DNA of 64,000 nt, from the NCBI GenBank assembly GCA_937125395.1, contig CAKZLI010000002.1, positions 1 to 64,000 of the forward strand, given 5' to 3'. Each line of letters begins with the position of its first letter. Position 1 is the stretch's first letter. Under the pieces are notes generated by a model. That model made no database searches and was not told where the DNA came from. It saw only the letters and a list, made by a program, of their open reading frames with translations. The DNA is from an uncultured Glaciecola sp. (lineage in GTDB: Bacteria; Pseudomonadota; Gammaproteobacteria; Enterobacterales; Alteromonadaceae). Below are positions 28,788-38,741 of the stretch, piece by piece. Both the position numbers and the translations under genes were made by a program.

Positions 28788-28835
28788 AATTGGCCAGAGT
28801 GAATTATTAGGGGTTAATAGCCCCTATTACTTTGC

Positions 28836-29222
28836 TCATTGATTAGCGTTTATTACTTTGACGTTGTACTTTGGAATTTCAATATCGTTTGTCATGAATA
28901 TAAGACCTTCAGCTTGAGCCTGTGCTACTAACATTCTATCAAAAGGGTCTTTGTGATGAAGCTCAAGCTCTCCTGCTTGTTGTGCATGATATGCAGTAAT
29001 AGGCAAGTGCTTAAAACCTTCCTTTATAATAATGGCATCGAAGTCATCTGGCGCTTCGAGTAATCCTTTTTTCTTTTTAATTGCGATTTCCCATACAGAT
29101 ACTGCACTAACAAAAATGTCATTATCTTGGCTAGCAATAATTTCAATAGAGTCTTGGCCTAGACGTATGTCGCCGCTTAACCACCAAAGAAGTGCATGAG
29201 TATCAAGTAGTATTCTTTTCAC
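28836..29222 (-). CDS. PIN-domain toxin (VapC-like)
   Basis: A 128-residue PIN-domain nuclease: LLDTHALLWWL with D7, SVWEIAIKK with E45, HHKDPFDRMLVAQA with D92 and D95, and MTNDIEI with D113, giving the acidic metal-binding cluster. The DTHALLW form is typical of the PIN proteins paired with Phd-type antitoxins. These cut specific RNAs when free of antitoxin. Start is GTG 29222, overlapping the antitoxin stop by one base (TAGTG). Target unknown. Confidence 0.9.
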   Translation of the reverse strand: MKRILLDTHALLWWLSGDIRLGQDSIEIIASQDNDIFVSAVSVWEIAIKKKKGLLEAPDDFDAIIIKEGFKHLPITAYHAQQAGELELHHKDPFDRMLVAQAQAEGLIFMTNDIEIPKYNVKVINANQ

Positions 29223-29452
29223 TACAAACCGAACTCTTCTGCTAATTCATCGGATACATTTTTAGCATCAAAATTATCAGATAAGTTAATTTTGCCTTTT
29301 AATTTTCCAAACACTCTTTTTTTAGAAGGTTTGCATGGAACCAACCGAACTGCAGGTTTTCCTGACTTTGCAATAATCACTTCTTCACCCATTAGGGCCG
29401 ATTCAACTAGTTGAGATAGTTTACTTTTTGCTTCGTGCATATTCGCTTGCAT
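29222..29452 (-). CDS. Phd/YefM-family antitoxin
   Basis: A 76-residue antitoxin: N-terminal DNA-binding fold (NMHEAKSKLSQLVESALMGEEVIIAKSGKPAVRLVP) and an acidic C-terminal tail (NFDAKNVSDELAEEFGL) that would block the PIN toxin. First gene of the pair, 13 bases downstream of two TTAGCTAA palindromes likely used for autoregulation. The pair sits between unrelated housekeeping genes, consistent with acquisition as a small module. Confidence 0.9.
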   Translation of the reverse strand: MQANMHEAKSKLSQLVESALMGEEVIIAKSGKPAVRLVPCKPSKKRVFGKLKGKINLSDNFDAKNVSDELAEEFGL

Positions 29453-29464
29453 CTTAAATTCTCA

Positions 29465-29482
29465 TTAGCTAAGTTTAGCTAA
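29465..29482. promoter_or_regulatory. Paired TTAGCTAA palindromes, likely toxin-antitoxin operator
   Basis: Two copies of the self-complementary octamer TTAGCTAA (29465-29472 and 29475-29482) are separated by GT, just upstream of the antitoxin start. Repeated short palindromes are how Phd/YefM antitoxins bind their own promoter. Inferred, not shown. Confidence 0.6.
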
Positions 29483-29512
29483 ACTATACATTGTGTTGAT
29501 TAATTTGTCTAG

Positions 29513-30319
29513 TTAAGGCATACAGTTAGGCTTTTTTGTAACGGCTAAATAGTCAGCCATCACCGACGGGATTGCAGCGTTTAAATCAGCTATACGCGTG
29601 TCATGCGATGGGTGAGTTGATTGCCATTCGGGAGGCGTTTTACCCGAAGATGCAGCTGCCATATTTTGCCACAGTTGCGGCGCAGCATTAGGATCAAACC
29701 CCGCTCTAGCCATGAGTTGTAAACCGATTAAATCAGATTCTGATTCGTGTGCACGACTAAAGGGTAAGTTGACGCCATACTGGGCGAGTAGACCTGCTCC
29801 TGCCATCATTAAAGCTTGATTGCTATTGGTGACACCCGCACTGCGAAGTCCGACATTTGTAATTTGTAATCCTAAATTAGACAAGGTCGCAATCGACATT
29901 CTTTCATTACCGTGCTCGGCAATAACATGACCAATCTCATGCCCCATGACTGACGCTAGTTGATCCGGCGTTTGTGCGACTTTTAAAATACCTGTATAAA
30001 CCCCGATTTTACCGCCCGGTAACGCAAACGCATTGATTTGGTCATCATCAAATACCACCACTTCCCATTCACCATCAAATGCTCCGGCAGGGATAAAAGG
30101 AATCAATGCATCGGCAATACATTGCACATATTGATTTTCGACGCGTTTGGTTGATATTTTTTGTTCGGTTTTTAATGACGCAAAGGTTTGGCTACCCATC
30201 GAGTTGAGTCGTTCAGTCGAGAATAATTTGACTTGATTACGCCCGGTTGGTGAGGTGGAGCAAGCCGCAATCAACGTAACAGTGAGAACAGTGATAAGTG
30301 CAGTCAATAAAATTCGCAT
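29513..30319 (-). CDS. M48-family metalloprotease, outer-membrane-type lipoprotein
   Basis: A 268-residue lipoprotein: signal peptide ending in the lipobox I-A-A-C with C20, then a peptidase M48 domain with the zinc motif HEIGH at residues 127-131 and the downstream third ligand in AHESESD. C-terminal end ...KKPNCMP. Similar to LoiP/YggG and BepA-class periplasmic proteases that degrade or assist folding of outer-membrane proteins; it lacks BepA's TPR region, so it is closer to LoiP. Monocistronic on the minus strand. Confidence 0.9.
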   Translation of the reverse strand: MRILLTALITVLTVTLIAACSTSPTGRNQVKLFSTERLNSMGSQTFASLKTEQKISTKRVENQYVQCIADALIPFIPAGAFDGEWEVVVFDDDQINAFALPGGKIGVYTGILKVAQTPDQLASVMGHEIGHVIAEHGNERMSIATLSNLGLQITNVGLRSAGVTNSNQALMMAGAGLLAQYGVNLPFSRAHESESDLIGLQLMARAGFDPNAAPQLWQNMAAASSGKTPPEWQSTHPSHDTRIADLNAAIPSVMADYLAVTKKPNCMP

Positions 30320-30424
30320 GGTGTGTCATTCCCTGAGTTGGTCGTTGTAAACATGATTATAGCGTATTTAATAAAAAATACAGTCAGTCCAATATACTAT
30401 CGACACGAACCAAAAATCCAATAA

Positions 30425-30450
30425 AAAAAGGAGCCGTTAAGCTCCTTTTT
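30425..30450 (-). terminator. Intrinsic terminator after metK
   Basis: A 10-bp stem (AAAAAGGAGC with GCTCCTTTTT) and a six-base loop, 42 bases beyond the metK stop, with T runs on both sides so it may also stop plus-strand reading. Confidence 0.85.
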
Positions 30451-30491
30451 AGGTGTTGTATTGCTGTTACTATCTACAGCGCTGTTTCTTC

Positions 30492-31637
30492 CTACAGCGC
30501 AGCGCTTAGCTGTGCAGCGATATCCGTATTTTCCCAAGGATAAGCAGCATGTCCAAAATGTCCATAAGCAGCTGTTGGCAAGTAAATTGGACGTTCTAAA
30601 TCAAGCATCTGAATCAGGCCGTACGGGCGTAAATCAAAATGTTCACGTACCAGTTGAGTAATGACGTTGTCGTCGACTTTGCCAGTGCCAAACGTGTTGA
30701 TGCTGATTGAGGTTGGCTCAACCACACCAATTGCATAAGAAATTTGGATTTCACATTTATCGGCAAGACCTGCTGCCACAATATTTTTAGCGACATAGCG
30801 ACCGGCATAAGCAGCGGAGCGGTCAACTTTTGATGGATCTTTACCTGAGAATGCACCGCCACCGTGACGTGCCATACCGCCGTAAGTATCAACGATAATT
30901 TTACGGCCCGTCAAACCACAATCCCCAACTGGTCCACCGATTACAAATCGACCTGTGGGGTTAATGTGAAATTGTGTCTTAGGCGTGATCCAGTGAGCCG
31001 GCAATACCGGTTTAATGATTTCTTCCATCACGGCTTCACGCAATGCCGGTGTTGCAATATCTTCGCTGTGTTGCGTTGATAAGACAACGGCATCGATACC
31101 AATTGGTTGGCCATTTTCATACACAAACGTAACCTGTGATTTGGCATCTGGACGGAGCCAATCTAGTTTGCCTGATTTTCTTATCTCAGCTTGTTTTTGT
31201 ACTAATTTATGTGAAAACATAATCGGTGCAGGCATCAACTCTTCGGTTTCATTACAGGCATAACCAAACATCAAGCCTTGGTCGCCGGCACCTTGTTCTT
31301 CGCGTGAGCCACGGTCTACACCTTGATTGATATCTGCAGATTGTTTACCAATTGCATTTAACACGGCACAAGAATCTGCGTCAAAGCCCATATCTGAACT
31401 GACATAACCGATTTCGCGAACGGTATCACGGGTGATTTTTTCGATATCAACCCAAGCGTGCGTGTTGATTTCACCACCGACTAACACCATTCCAGTTTTG
31501 ACGAAGGTTTCACAGGCGACACGTGCTGTCGGGTCTTCAGTTAAAATAGCATCTAATACAGCATCAGAAATTTGATCTGCGATTTTATCAGGATGGCCTT
31601 CTGAAACGGATTCGGATGTAAATAAGTGTTGTGACAT
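30492..31637 (-). CDS. metK: S-adenosylmethionine synthetase
   Basis: Makes S-adenosylmethionine from methionine and ATP. The 381-residue protein has the N-terminal [19 protein letters not shown], the hexapeptide-type loop [12 protein letters not shown], the phosphate loop [21 protein letters not shown] (shown here in pieces: GGGAFSGKD, then KVDRSAAY) and [11 protein letters not shown] near the end, all conserved. A pair of MetJ boxes about 95 bases upstream predicts repression when SAM is abundant. Divergent from tkt, as in many gammaproteobacteria. Confidence 0.97.
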   Translation of the reverse strand: MSQHLFTSESVSEGHPDKIADQISDAVLDAILTEDPTARVACETFVKTGMVLVGGEINTHAWVDIEKITRDTVREIGYVSSDMGFDADSCAVLNAIGKQSADINQGVDRGSREEQGAGDQGLMFGYACNETEELMPAPIMFSHKLVQKQAEIRKSGKLDWLRPDAKSQVTFVYENGQPIGIDAVVLSTQHSEDIATPALREAVMEEIIKPVLPAHWITPKTQFHINPTGRFVIGGPVGDCGLTGRKIIVDTYGGMARHGGGAFSGKDPSKVDRSAAYAGRYVAKNIVAAGLADKCEIQISYAIGVVEPTSISINTFGTGKVDDNVITQLVREHFDLRPYGLIQMLDLERPIYLPTAAYGHFGHAAYPWENTDIAAQLSAAL

Positions 31638-31732
31638 AAAAACCTCATAAATTGTGTATTTGGCATTGCAGTAATCGTTATTATTTGACTTGTCTTACTG
31701 CATATGGCGTAATTCTATCAGTCTAACCATCT

Positions 31733-31748
31733 AGACGTCTATACGTCT
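31733..31748 (-). promoter_or_regulatory. Tandem MET boxes upstream of metK
   Basis: AGACGTCT (8 of 8 to consensus) followed by ATACGTCT (7 of 8), with a weaker AACCATCT unit on the other flank at 31725-31732. This is a standard MetJ operator and indicates that the organism has MetJ. It lies within the 285-base metK-tkt spacer, in which I saw no other feature. Confidence 0.85.
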
Positions 31749-31922
31749 TTTACATAAGATGTGCAAAAATGGTTCACTTTGTAAATTTTTGTGATTACGT
31801 ATTGAACTAATCAGGCGGGTAGGCGACAATGCAACCAGTTAATTTTCTTAATTTTTTAGCAGCTATCATGTGTTACAAATCGCTAACAACTCTGCATCGC
31901 TGTGCTATCTCAGGAGTTATAC

Positions 31923-33914
31923 ATGTCATCACGTCAACAACTCGCTAATGCAATCCGTGCATTAAGTATGGATGCGGTTCAACAAGCTAATTCAGGTCAC
32001 CCTGGTGCACCGATGGGTATGGCTGATATAGCACAAGTATTGTGGAGCGATTTTTTATGTCATAACCCGAGTGACCCTGCTTGGTCTAACCGTGATCGGT
32101 TTGTTTTATCAAATGGGCATGGCTCAATGTTGTTGTATTCATTGTTACATTTATCTGGCTATGCGCTGCCAATTGAAGAATTAAAGAATTTTAGACAATT
32201 ACATTCTAAAACTCCAGGTCATCCTGAGTATGGATATGCACCTGGTGTTGAAACTACAACCGGTCCATTGGGACAGGGCGTAAGTAACGCCGTTGGTATG
32301 GCACTTGCTGAGAAAACCTTAGCGGCGCAATTTAATCGCCCTGAGTTTGATATCGTCGATCATTTCACCTACACGTTCTTAGGCGATGGTTGCTTAATGG
32401 AAGGAATATCGCATGAAGTGTGCTCATTAGCCGGCACTTTAGGCTTAGGCAAGTTGATTGCTTTTTGGGATGACAATGGGATTTCGATTGACGGTGAAGT
32501 AGAAGGTTGGTTCTCAGATGATACGCCAGCTCGATTCAAAGCTTACGGTTGGCAGGTATTAGATGGCGTTGATGGTCACAATCCAGAAGAGATTGCCTCA
32601 GCGATAAGAACAGCACAAGCCGAATCAGACAAACCAACACTAATCTGTTGTAAAACGATTATTGGTTTTGGCTCACCCAGTAAGCAAGGAACAGAAGCAT
32701 GCCATGGTGCACCATTAGGTGCCGATGAAATTACGGCAACACGCGCTGCATTAGGTTGGGAGCATGGTCCCTTTGAGATCCCGCAAGACATCTACAAGCA
32801 ATGGGATGCTAAACCGCAAGGTATTAAACGTCAGCAATCTTGGGAAGATGTATTTGCAGCATATGCTGATATCTATCCGGATCTGGCTGCTGAATTTACG
32901 CGTCGTACTGCTGGACAGTTACCTGCATCGTGGGAACCGTCGGCGAATGAATATATTGCGCAACTACAAGCAAATCCCGTCAATATTGCAACCCGTAAAG
33001 CATCACAAAATGCACTGAATGCATATGGTCCGTTATTACCAGAGTTATTGGGTGGCTCGGCTGATTTAGCCGGTTCAAACCTTACTATTTGGTCAGGTTG
33101 TAAAGGCATCACCGCCGATGATGCCAGTGGTAACTACATTTATTACGGTGTACGTGAGTTTGGTATGTCAGCGATCATGAATGGCTTAGTATTACATGGC
33201 GGCTTTAAAGCATACGGCGCGACATTCTTGATGTTTATGGAATATGCTCGTAATGCGGTACGCATGGCTGCATTAATGCAGCAACCTGCTATTTTTGTTT
33301 ATACTCATGATTCAATTGGATTAGGAGAAGATGGACCTACGCACCAACCGGTTGAACAAGTCGTGGCATTAAGAGCGACGCCAAACCTGAATAACTGGCG
33401 TCCTTGTGATCAAGTTGAGAGCGCAGTAGCCTGGAAATCAGCGATTGAACGTACTGATGGACCTACTTCGCTGATCTTTACGCGTCAAGGCTGTGAGCAA
33501 CAACCGCGCACCGCAGAGCAAGTTACAGCGATCGCTCAAGGTGGTTACGTGCTAGTAGATAGTGCCGGTACTCCTGATATTATTTTGATTGCTACCGGTT
33601 CAGAAGTTGAGCTTGCTGTTGCTGCCGCCAAAATACTCACTGAGCAGGGCAAAGCCGTGCGTGTTGTATCAATGCCAAGTACTGATGTATTTGATGCACA
33701 AACAGTCGAATACAAAAACAGTGTTTTACCCAATACGGTGACTAAACGTGTTGCTGTTGAAGCCTTGTCTAAAGACACTTGGTACAAATATGTGGGTCTT
33801 GACGGCGCAATCATTGGTATGGATAGTTTTGGTGAATCGGCTCCAGCAAAAGATTTGTATACGCACTTTGGCATCACCACTCAAGCGGTTGTTGATGCAG
33901 CCAACGCACTGTAA
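31923..33914 (+). CDS. tkt: Transketolase
   Basis: Thiamine-diphosphate enzyme moving two-carbon units in the pentose phosphate pathway. The 663-residue length equals E. coli TktA. Features: [13 protein letters not shown] at the start, [14 protein letters not shown], the ThDP motif [13 protein letters not shown] through [10 protein letters not shown], and the pyrimidine-domain [19 protein letters not shown]. Start is ATG 31923 behind GGAG; a TTG at 31902 would add seven residues outside the family. Head of tkt-epd-pgk-fba, all closely spaced except the last. Confidence 0.96.
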   Translation: MSSRQQLANAIRALSMDAVQQANSGHPGAPMGMADIAQVLWSDFLCHNPSDPAWSNRDRFVLSNGHGSMLLYSLLHLSGYALPIEELKNFRQLHSKTPGHPEYGYAPGVETTTGPLGQGVSNAVGMALAEKTLAAQFNRPEFDIVDHFTYTFLGDGCLMEGISHEVCSLAGTLGLGKLIAFWDDNGISIDGEVEGWFSDDTPARFKAYGWQVLDGVDGHNPEEIASAIRTAQAESDKPTLICCKTIIGFGSPSKQGTEACHGAPLGADEITATRAALGWEHGPFEIPQDIYKQWDAKPQGIKRQQSWEDVFAAYADIYPDLAAEFTRRTAGQLPASWEPSANEYIAQLQANPVNIATRKASQNALNAYGPLLPELLGGSADLAGSNLTIWSGCKGITADDASGNYIYYGVREFGMSAIMNGLVLHGGFKAYGATFLMFMEYARNAVRMAALMQQPAIFVYTHDSIGLGEDGPTHQPVEQVVALRATPNLNNWRPCDQVESAVAWKSAIERTDGPTSLIFTRQGCEQQPRTAEQVTAIAQGGYVLVDSAGTPDIILIATGSEVELAVAAAKILTEQGKAVRVVSMPSTDVFDAQTVEYKNSVLPNTVTKRVAVEALSKDTWYKYVGLDGAIIGMDSFGESAPAKDLYTHFGITTQAVVDAANAL

Positions 33915-33925
33915 GGAATAGCAAC

Positions 33926-34969
33926 TTGTTACGAGTAGCGATTAACGGGTTTGGTCGGATTGGGCGCAATATACTGCGCGCCCTCTATGAATCTGGCCGC
34001 CATCAAGCCATCAAAGTGGTTGCAATCAATGAGATAGCAGACGCCGAAGGCATCGCACATCTACTCAAATATGATACGGCACATGGCCGTTTTGGGCATA
34101 CAGTTAGTTTGTCCAAGAGTCACGATGCACTCTCGCATGCCGATTTGCTGCACGTCGATAATGATGTAATATCACTATTTCATCACCAAGCTATCAGTGA
34201 TTGCCCTTGGGCTGAGTTAGGTGTTGATATTGTATTTGAATGTACCGGTCATTTTGGGCATGCTCCGGCTGCCGCAATGCACCTACAACAAGGTGCCAAA
34301 AAAGTCCTATTGTCTGAACCTGGTTCACCGGATGTTGATGCGACAATTATTTATGGCATAAACGAAGACACATTAACCGCTGCGGATAATGTTATATCAA
34401 ACGGCTCTTGCACGACTAATTGTATTGTCCCTGTCATCCAGGCGCTAGATGAGGCATTTGGTGTCGAAAGTGGCACAATTACCACCATCCATTCATCGAT
34501 GAATGATCAACAGGTTATTGATGCGTTTCATCCCGATTTACGCAGAACACGTGCAGCGAGTCATTCAATCATTCCAGTTGATACGCGCCTAGCGCAAGGT
34601 ATAGAACGTATTTTACCTAAATTTGCAGGTAAGTTTGAAGCCATTGCGGTTCGTGTACCGACCATCAATGTGACAGCGATGGATTTGAGTGTGACATTAC
34701 GCGAGACGGTCACCATTAAGCAAGTTAATGCTATATTACAACAAGCGATGCGGGGGAAGTTATCAGGTGTCTTAGACTATACTGAACAACCGTTGGTGTC
34801 GGTTGATTTTAATCATGATCCCCACTCTTGTATCGTCGATGGCACGCAAACCAGAGTCAGTCATGGCCAGTTAGTCAAAACCCTCGTTTGGTGTGATAAC
34901 GAATGGGGCTTTGCTAATCGCATGCTCGATACTGCCATGACCTTGTATCCATTTTGTAAACAGAATTAA
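33926..34969 (+). CDS. epd: Erythrose-4-phosphate dehydrogenase
   Basis: NAD-dependent oxidation of erythrose 4-phosphate to 4-phosphoerythronate, the first step of deoxyxylulose-dependent PLP synthesis; a GAPDH-family protein of 347 residues. The catalytic Cys is in [13 protein letters not shown]. The sequence [16 protein letters not shown], with MND rather than the GAPDH motif YTxxQ, and [11 protein letters not shown] support Epd over GapA. Start codon is TTG 33926, 11 bases after tkt, behind AAGGA. Gene order tkt-epd-pgk is conserved in gammaproteobacteria. Confidence 0.92.
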   Translation: MLRVAINGFGRIGRNILRALYESGRHQAIKVVAINEIADAEGIAHLLKYDTAHGRFGHTVSLSKSHDALSHADLLHVDNDVISLFHHQAISDCPWAELGVDIVFECTGHFGHAPAAAMHLQQGAKKVLLSEPGSPDVDATIIYGINEDTLTAADNVISNGSCTTNCIVPVIQALDEAFGVESGTITTIHSSMNDQQVIDAFHPDLRRTRAASHSIIPVDTRLAQGIERILPKFAGKFEAIAVRVPTINVTAMDLSVTLRETVTIKQVNAILQQAMRGKLSGVLDYTEQPLVSVDFNHDPHSCIVDGTQTRVSHGQLVKTLVWCDNEWGFANRMLDTAMTLYPFCKQN

Positions 34970-34984
34970 TAAAAAGGAACAGCA

Positions 34985-36148
34985 ATGCCCATTACGCATA
35001 TGCAAGATATCGATTTACACGCAAAACGTGTGTTGATCCGACAAGATTTAAATGTGCCTTTGCAGGACGGCAACATCACCTCTGACGCGCGCCTACGTGC
35101 CTCATTGCCAACGATTACACACGCCTTAGAGCGGGGTGCTGCGGTGATTATTATGTCGCATCTTGGTCGCCCGACTGAAGGACAATTTGCTGCTGAGTTT
35201 TCAATGCAACCAGTAGCCGATTATTTGTCACATGCTTTAGCGCAGCCAGTCACTTTAGCGAGTGATTTAGACCAAGTTAACTGTGCGCCAGGTCAAGTAG
35301 TGTTACTCGAAAATGTCCGCTTTAATAAAGGTGAAAAACACGACGATGATGCACTTGCTAAGCGTTATGCTGCCTTGTGTGATGTGTTTGTGATGGACGC
35401 ATTTGGTACCGCGCATCGTGCTCAAGCCTCAACGCATGGGGTTGCCAAATTTGCACCACAAGCTGTTGCAGGACCACTGTTAAGCGGTGAATTATCGGCA
35501 TTGGCAAAAGCAATGGATAACCCTAAACGTCCGCTAGTCGCTATTGTAGGTGGGTCGAAAGTATCCACTAAGTTAACCGTATTAGAAAGCTTAGCGCCTA
35601 TGGTTGATCAGCTTATTGTCGGTGGTGGTATTGCCAACACATTTATCGCGGCACAGGGCCACAATGTAGGCAAATCACTGTATGAGGCAGATTTGATTCC
35701 TGCAGCACAAAAATTACAAACTGATGCGTTAGCCAATGGGGGCAGTATTCCTGTTCCGGTTGATGTCGTTACGGGTATGGCGTTTAGTGCCGATACCCAA
35801 GTAGAGACTAAATCGGTTGAGCAGATTAATGCCGATGAGATGGTATTTGATGTCGGTCCTGAATCAGCACAACAATTATGTGAGATCATCAAAAATGCCG
35901 GCACAATTGTATGGAATGGCCCTGTTGGTGTGTTTGAACTCGCTCCGTTTGCTGAAGGAACTCGTGCAATAGCGCAAGCGATTGCTGAGAGTGATGCCTT
36001 TTCGATTGCCGGTGGTGGTGATACATTGGCAGCCGTTGATCAATTTGGGATCGCTGATAAGGTCTCTTATATTTCTACAGGCGGCGGTGCATTTTTAGAA
36101 TTTTTAGAAGGCAAAACGCTACCAGCAGTGGCCATTTTAGATAAATAA
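34985..36148 (+). CDS. pgk: Phosphoglycerate kinase
   Basis: Transfers phosphate between 1,3-bisphosphoglycerate and ADP in glycolysis. The 387-residue protein has the signature [14 protein letters not shown], the substrate loop [21 protein letters not shown], the hinge [10 protein letters not shown] and the C-terminal nucleotide loop [19 protein letters not shown] precedes the ATG, 15 bases after epd. Confidence 0.97.
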   Translation: MPITHMQDIDLHAKRVLIRQDLNVPLQDGNITSDARLRASLPTITHALERGAAVIIMSHLGRPTEGQFAAEFSMQPVADYLSHALAQPVTLASDLDQVNCAPGQVVLLENVRFNKGEKHDDDALAKRYAALCDVFVMDAFGTAHRAQASTHGVAKFAPQAVAGPLLSGELSALAKAMDNPKRPLVAIVGGSKVSTKLTVLESLAPMVDQLIVGGGIANTFIAAQGHNVGKSLYEADLIPAAQKLQTDALANGGSIPVPVDVVTGMAFSADTQVETKSVEQINADEMVFDVGPESAQQLCEIIKNAGTIVWNGPVGVFELAPFAEGTRAIAQAIAESDAFSIAGGGDTLAAVDQFGIADKVSYISTGGGAFLEFLEGKTLPAVAILDK

Positions 36149-36292
36149 ATGGTCTAGCTGATAGACGTTTTATGATACAACATTAATATAAACCTCATTA
36201 TCGTGCATCCAATAATAATTATAAGTACGAAATGGAAATTTGTAACCCTACACTAAGTTAATAACAAACTTAGACATTCATGGAGAGATGAC

Positions 36293-37192
36293 ATGCCGTC
36301 ACCAATTCAACACGACATGTTGGCTAAAATAGCCAACGAAACTGGTTTTATCGCCGCGTTAGATCAAAGTGGTGGTTCAACGCCCAAAGCGTTAGCCTTA
36401 TATGGCATAAATGAAGACCAATATGCCAATGATGACGAAATGTATGCTCAAGTACATGCAATGCGTACTCGGATTATTACCGATGAGGCATTTAATGGTG
36501 AGCGTGTATTAGGCGCTATCTTGTTTGAAAACACACTTGATCGTGAAATAGAAGGTCGCTCAACTGCGCATTATTTGTGGCAAGAAAAGCACGTAGTCCC
36601 ATTTTTAAAAGTCGATAAAGGCTTAGAAGATGAACACAATGACGTGCAACTGATGAAACCCATTAGTAATTTGGATGAGTTATTAGGCAAAGCCAATGCT
36701 CAAGATGTGTTTGGTACTAAGATGCGTTCAGTGATTAAACGTGCTAACCAAGCTGGCATTGACGCGGTTGTCGCGCAACAATTTGCGATTGGTCAACAGA
36801 TATTGGATGCGGGTTTAGTGCCTATTATTGAACCAGAAATCGATATTAATAGTCCACAAAAAGCTGAAGCTGAAGCAATGTTGCAAGCATCTTTGTTACG
36901 CCATTTGGATACTGTACCAGACGGACAACAGGTGATGCTAAAATTAACATTGCCTGAATCGAGTGGTTTTTACTTGCCTTGTATCAAGCATCCCAAAGTA
37001 TTACGTGTGGTTGCGTTATCTGGTGGATATGACAGAGATGAAGCCAATGCACGCCTAAAAGCTAACCCCAATATGATAGCAAGCTTTTCTCGTGCGTTAA
37101 CTCAAGGTGTGAGTGCCCAACAATCTAGCGCTGAGTTTAGTGCAATGTTGGACGATGCCATTGCTGGTATCTACGCAGCATCTAATACCTAA
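36293..37192 (+). CDS. Class I fructose-bisphosphate aldolase
   Basis: Splits fructose 1,6-bisphosphate through a lysine Schiff base. The 299-residue protein resembles the bacterial class I aldolases of about 295-300 residues: AALDQSGGSTPKALALYG at the start, GAILFENTLDREIEG, PFLKVDKGLEDE, IEPEIDI, and VMLKLTLPE with the likely Schiff-base lysine. In many gammaproteobacteria the gene after pgk is the class II enzyme fbaA; here a metal-independent class I enzyme takes that place. Separated from pgk by 144 bases with no clear terminator. Confidence 0.92.
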   Translation: MPSPIQHDMLAKIANETGFIAALDQSGGSTPKALALYGINEDQYANDDEMYAQVHAMRTRIITDEAFNGERVLGAILFENTLDREIEGRSTAHYLWQEKHVVPFLKVDKGLEDEHNDVQLMKPISNLDELLGKANAQDVFGTKMRSVIKRANQAGIDAVVAQQFAIGQQILDAGLVPIIEPEIDINSPQKAEAEAMLQASLLRHLDTVPDGQQVMLKLTLPESSGFYLPCIKHPKVLRVVALSGGYDRDEANARLKANPNMIASFSRALTQGVSAQQSSAEFSAMLDDAIAGIYAASNT

Positions 37193-37199
37193 ATAGAAC

Positions 37200-37238
37200 A
37201 AGGCATTAGAGAACGGTTAACGCAATATCTAATGCCTT
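37200..37238. terminator. Likely bidirectional terminator between aldolase and ppx
   Basis: AAGGCATTAGA (37200-37210) pairs perfectly with TCTAATGCCTT (37228-37238) around a 17-base loop. It lies between convergent stops and overlaps the last codons of ppx; the T run after it is modest on either strand. Confidence 0.55.
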
Positions 37239-38732
37239 TAAATATTTGGTTTCCTGCATCAAATCAGCTGTAAAAATGGGTTTTTCTAACAGCCACTCAT
37301 CAGCAAAATGTAGTGAAATATTATTTTTTTCAGGTGTAAATAAAATCGTTGGGTGGATGGCGTTTTGGCGTTTGATATTGAGTAACACACTCAAGCGCAT
37401 GATCACCAACATCGCGTTTATTTGCTCATGACTAAATTGTTCAAAATCAGCAAATAATTCCGGTTTGATTTTCTTTCTACAAAAACGCACAAGCAAAGCC
37501 AGCAAACGTTGTTCTTCTAAGTTGAAACCAGCCAGATCGGTATTTTCGAGAATGTAAGCTGAGTGACGTTGAAAGCCACGTGAATTGATATGAAAACCGA
37601 CTTCGTGTAATAAACATGCCCAGCCTAGAATATTTTTGAGTAAGCGTTTTTTCTTGAGCCACTTATATGAGCTTTGTGCGACTAAATCATGGCAGGTATC
37701 CAACACGCGTTTGGCTTGCACAGTATCCACATGATATTGCTTAGCCAGGGACTGTGCGGTGCGTTCGCGGGTATCAATTTTGGCAATACTTGCCTGCATT
37801 TCAAAGATGACACCTTCGCGTAAGGCGCTAGATGAAAAGTGCATTTGCTCTATCCGCAAGCTGTTAAATATACCAATTAATATGGCCAAACCGGCACAAA
37901 ACACTTCAGCACGTTCAGCATTGGTCTGTATTACATCCAATTTGTCAGTACTGCCAGCAGCGATAGCACTATCCATCAATTGGTTCAAATCTTTTAATTT
38001 TAGGACAGCATAATCATTGCCTTGTTGGGCTTTGATCAGATTAACCATGGCTTTAATGGTGCCTGACGTGCCAATACATTGCTGCCAGCCTAAATTTTTA
38101 TAGCGATTTTCAATCAACTCAAGAGTTTGTTGAGTAGCTGTAATAGCTCGTTTAAATTGTTTTTTGGTGATTTTATCGTTATCAAAAAAACGTTTGGTGT
38201 AACTGACACAGCCCATGTGTAATGAACGACATATTTTGCTTTCAAAACCATCGCCAATAATGAATTCTGTCGAACCGCCCCCAATATCAATGATTAATCG
38301 TCGGCCTTCATCAAATGCAGTATGAGCGACACCGGAATAAATCAATCGAGCCTCTTCCATACCAGAGATTACCTCTATCGGGTAGGGCAGTATGGCACGA
38401 GCACGGTGAATAAATTCGTAAGAGTTTTTGGCTTTGCGCAGTGTAAAGGTTGCAACAATACGCACTTTATCAGGAGAGAACCCTTGCAAGCTTTCTTTGA
38501 TCACCGCTAAAGCGTCAAGCCCACGTTGCATCGCCTCTTGGGATAACATACTGTTGTCATCTAAGCCTTGCGCCAGCTCAACTCGCTGTTTGACACGGTG
38601 CACGATCTGCACTGATCCATTGACAATCCGAGTCACGACAAGATGAAAGCTGTTGGAGCCCAAATCTAACGCTGCGATATGTTCATATTCGGCTGCAGGT
38701 AAATCTTTAATTATCGATTCTGGTTGACTCAC
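37206..38732 (-). CDS. ppx: Exopolyphosphatase (Ppx/GppA family)
   Basis: Releases phosphate from polyphosphate chain ends and may act on pppGpp. The 508-residue protein has the ASKHA fold: ALDLGSNSFHLVV near residue 20, an IIDIGGGSTEFIIG phosphate loop, GTSGTIKAMVNLI, and a C-terminal HD-like helical part (LLHEVGFHINSRGFQRHSAYIL). It starts nine bases after ppk on the minus strand; the ppk-ppx operon is conserved. The long version with C-terminal domain fits Ppx rather than short bacterial homologues. Confidence 0.94.
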   Translation of the reverse strand: MSQPESIIKDLPAAEYEHIAALDLGSNSFHLVVTRIVNGSVQIVHRVKQRVELAQGLDDNSMLSQEAMQRGLDALAVIKESLQGFSPDKVRIVATFTLRKAKNSYEFIHRARAILPYPIEVISGMEEARLIYSGVAHTAFDEGRRLIIDIGGGSTEFIIGDGFESKICRSLHMGCVSYTKRFFDNDKITKKQFKRAITATQQTLELIENRYKNLGWQQCIGTSGTIKAMVNLIKAQQGNDYAVLKLKDLNQLMDSAIAAGSTDKLDVIQTNAERAEVFCAGLAILIGIFNSLRIEQMHFSSSALREGVIFEMQASIAKIDTRERTAQSLAKQYHVDTVQAKRVLDTCHDLVAQSSYKWLKKKRLLKNILGWACLLHEVGFHINSRGFQRHSAYILENTDLAGFNLEEQRLLALLVRFCRKKIKPELFADFEQFSHEQINAMLVIMRLSVLLNIKRQNAIHPTILFTPEKNNISLHFADEWLLEKPIFTADLMQETKYLKALDIALTVL

Positions 38733-38741
38733 AGTGTCATC

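Noticed and set aside
28808..28826. TAGGGG/CCCCTA hairpin between the SQR fusion and the PIN toxin as terminator
   Set aside because: Six base pairs only and no T run; suggestive because of convergent genes, but too weak to call.
36161..36172. AGACGTTT before the aldolase gene as a MetJ site
   Set aside because: Only one imperfect unit without a neighbour; MetJ needs at least two tandem boxes.
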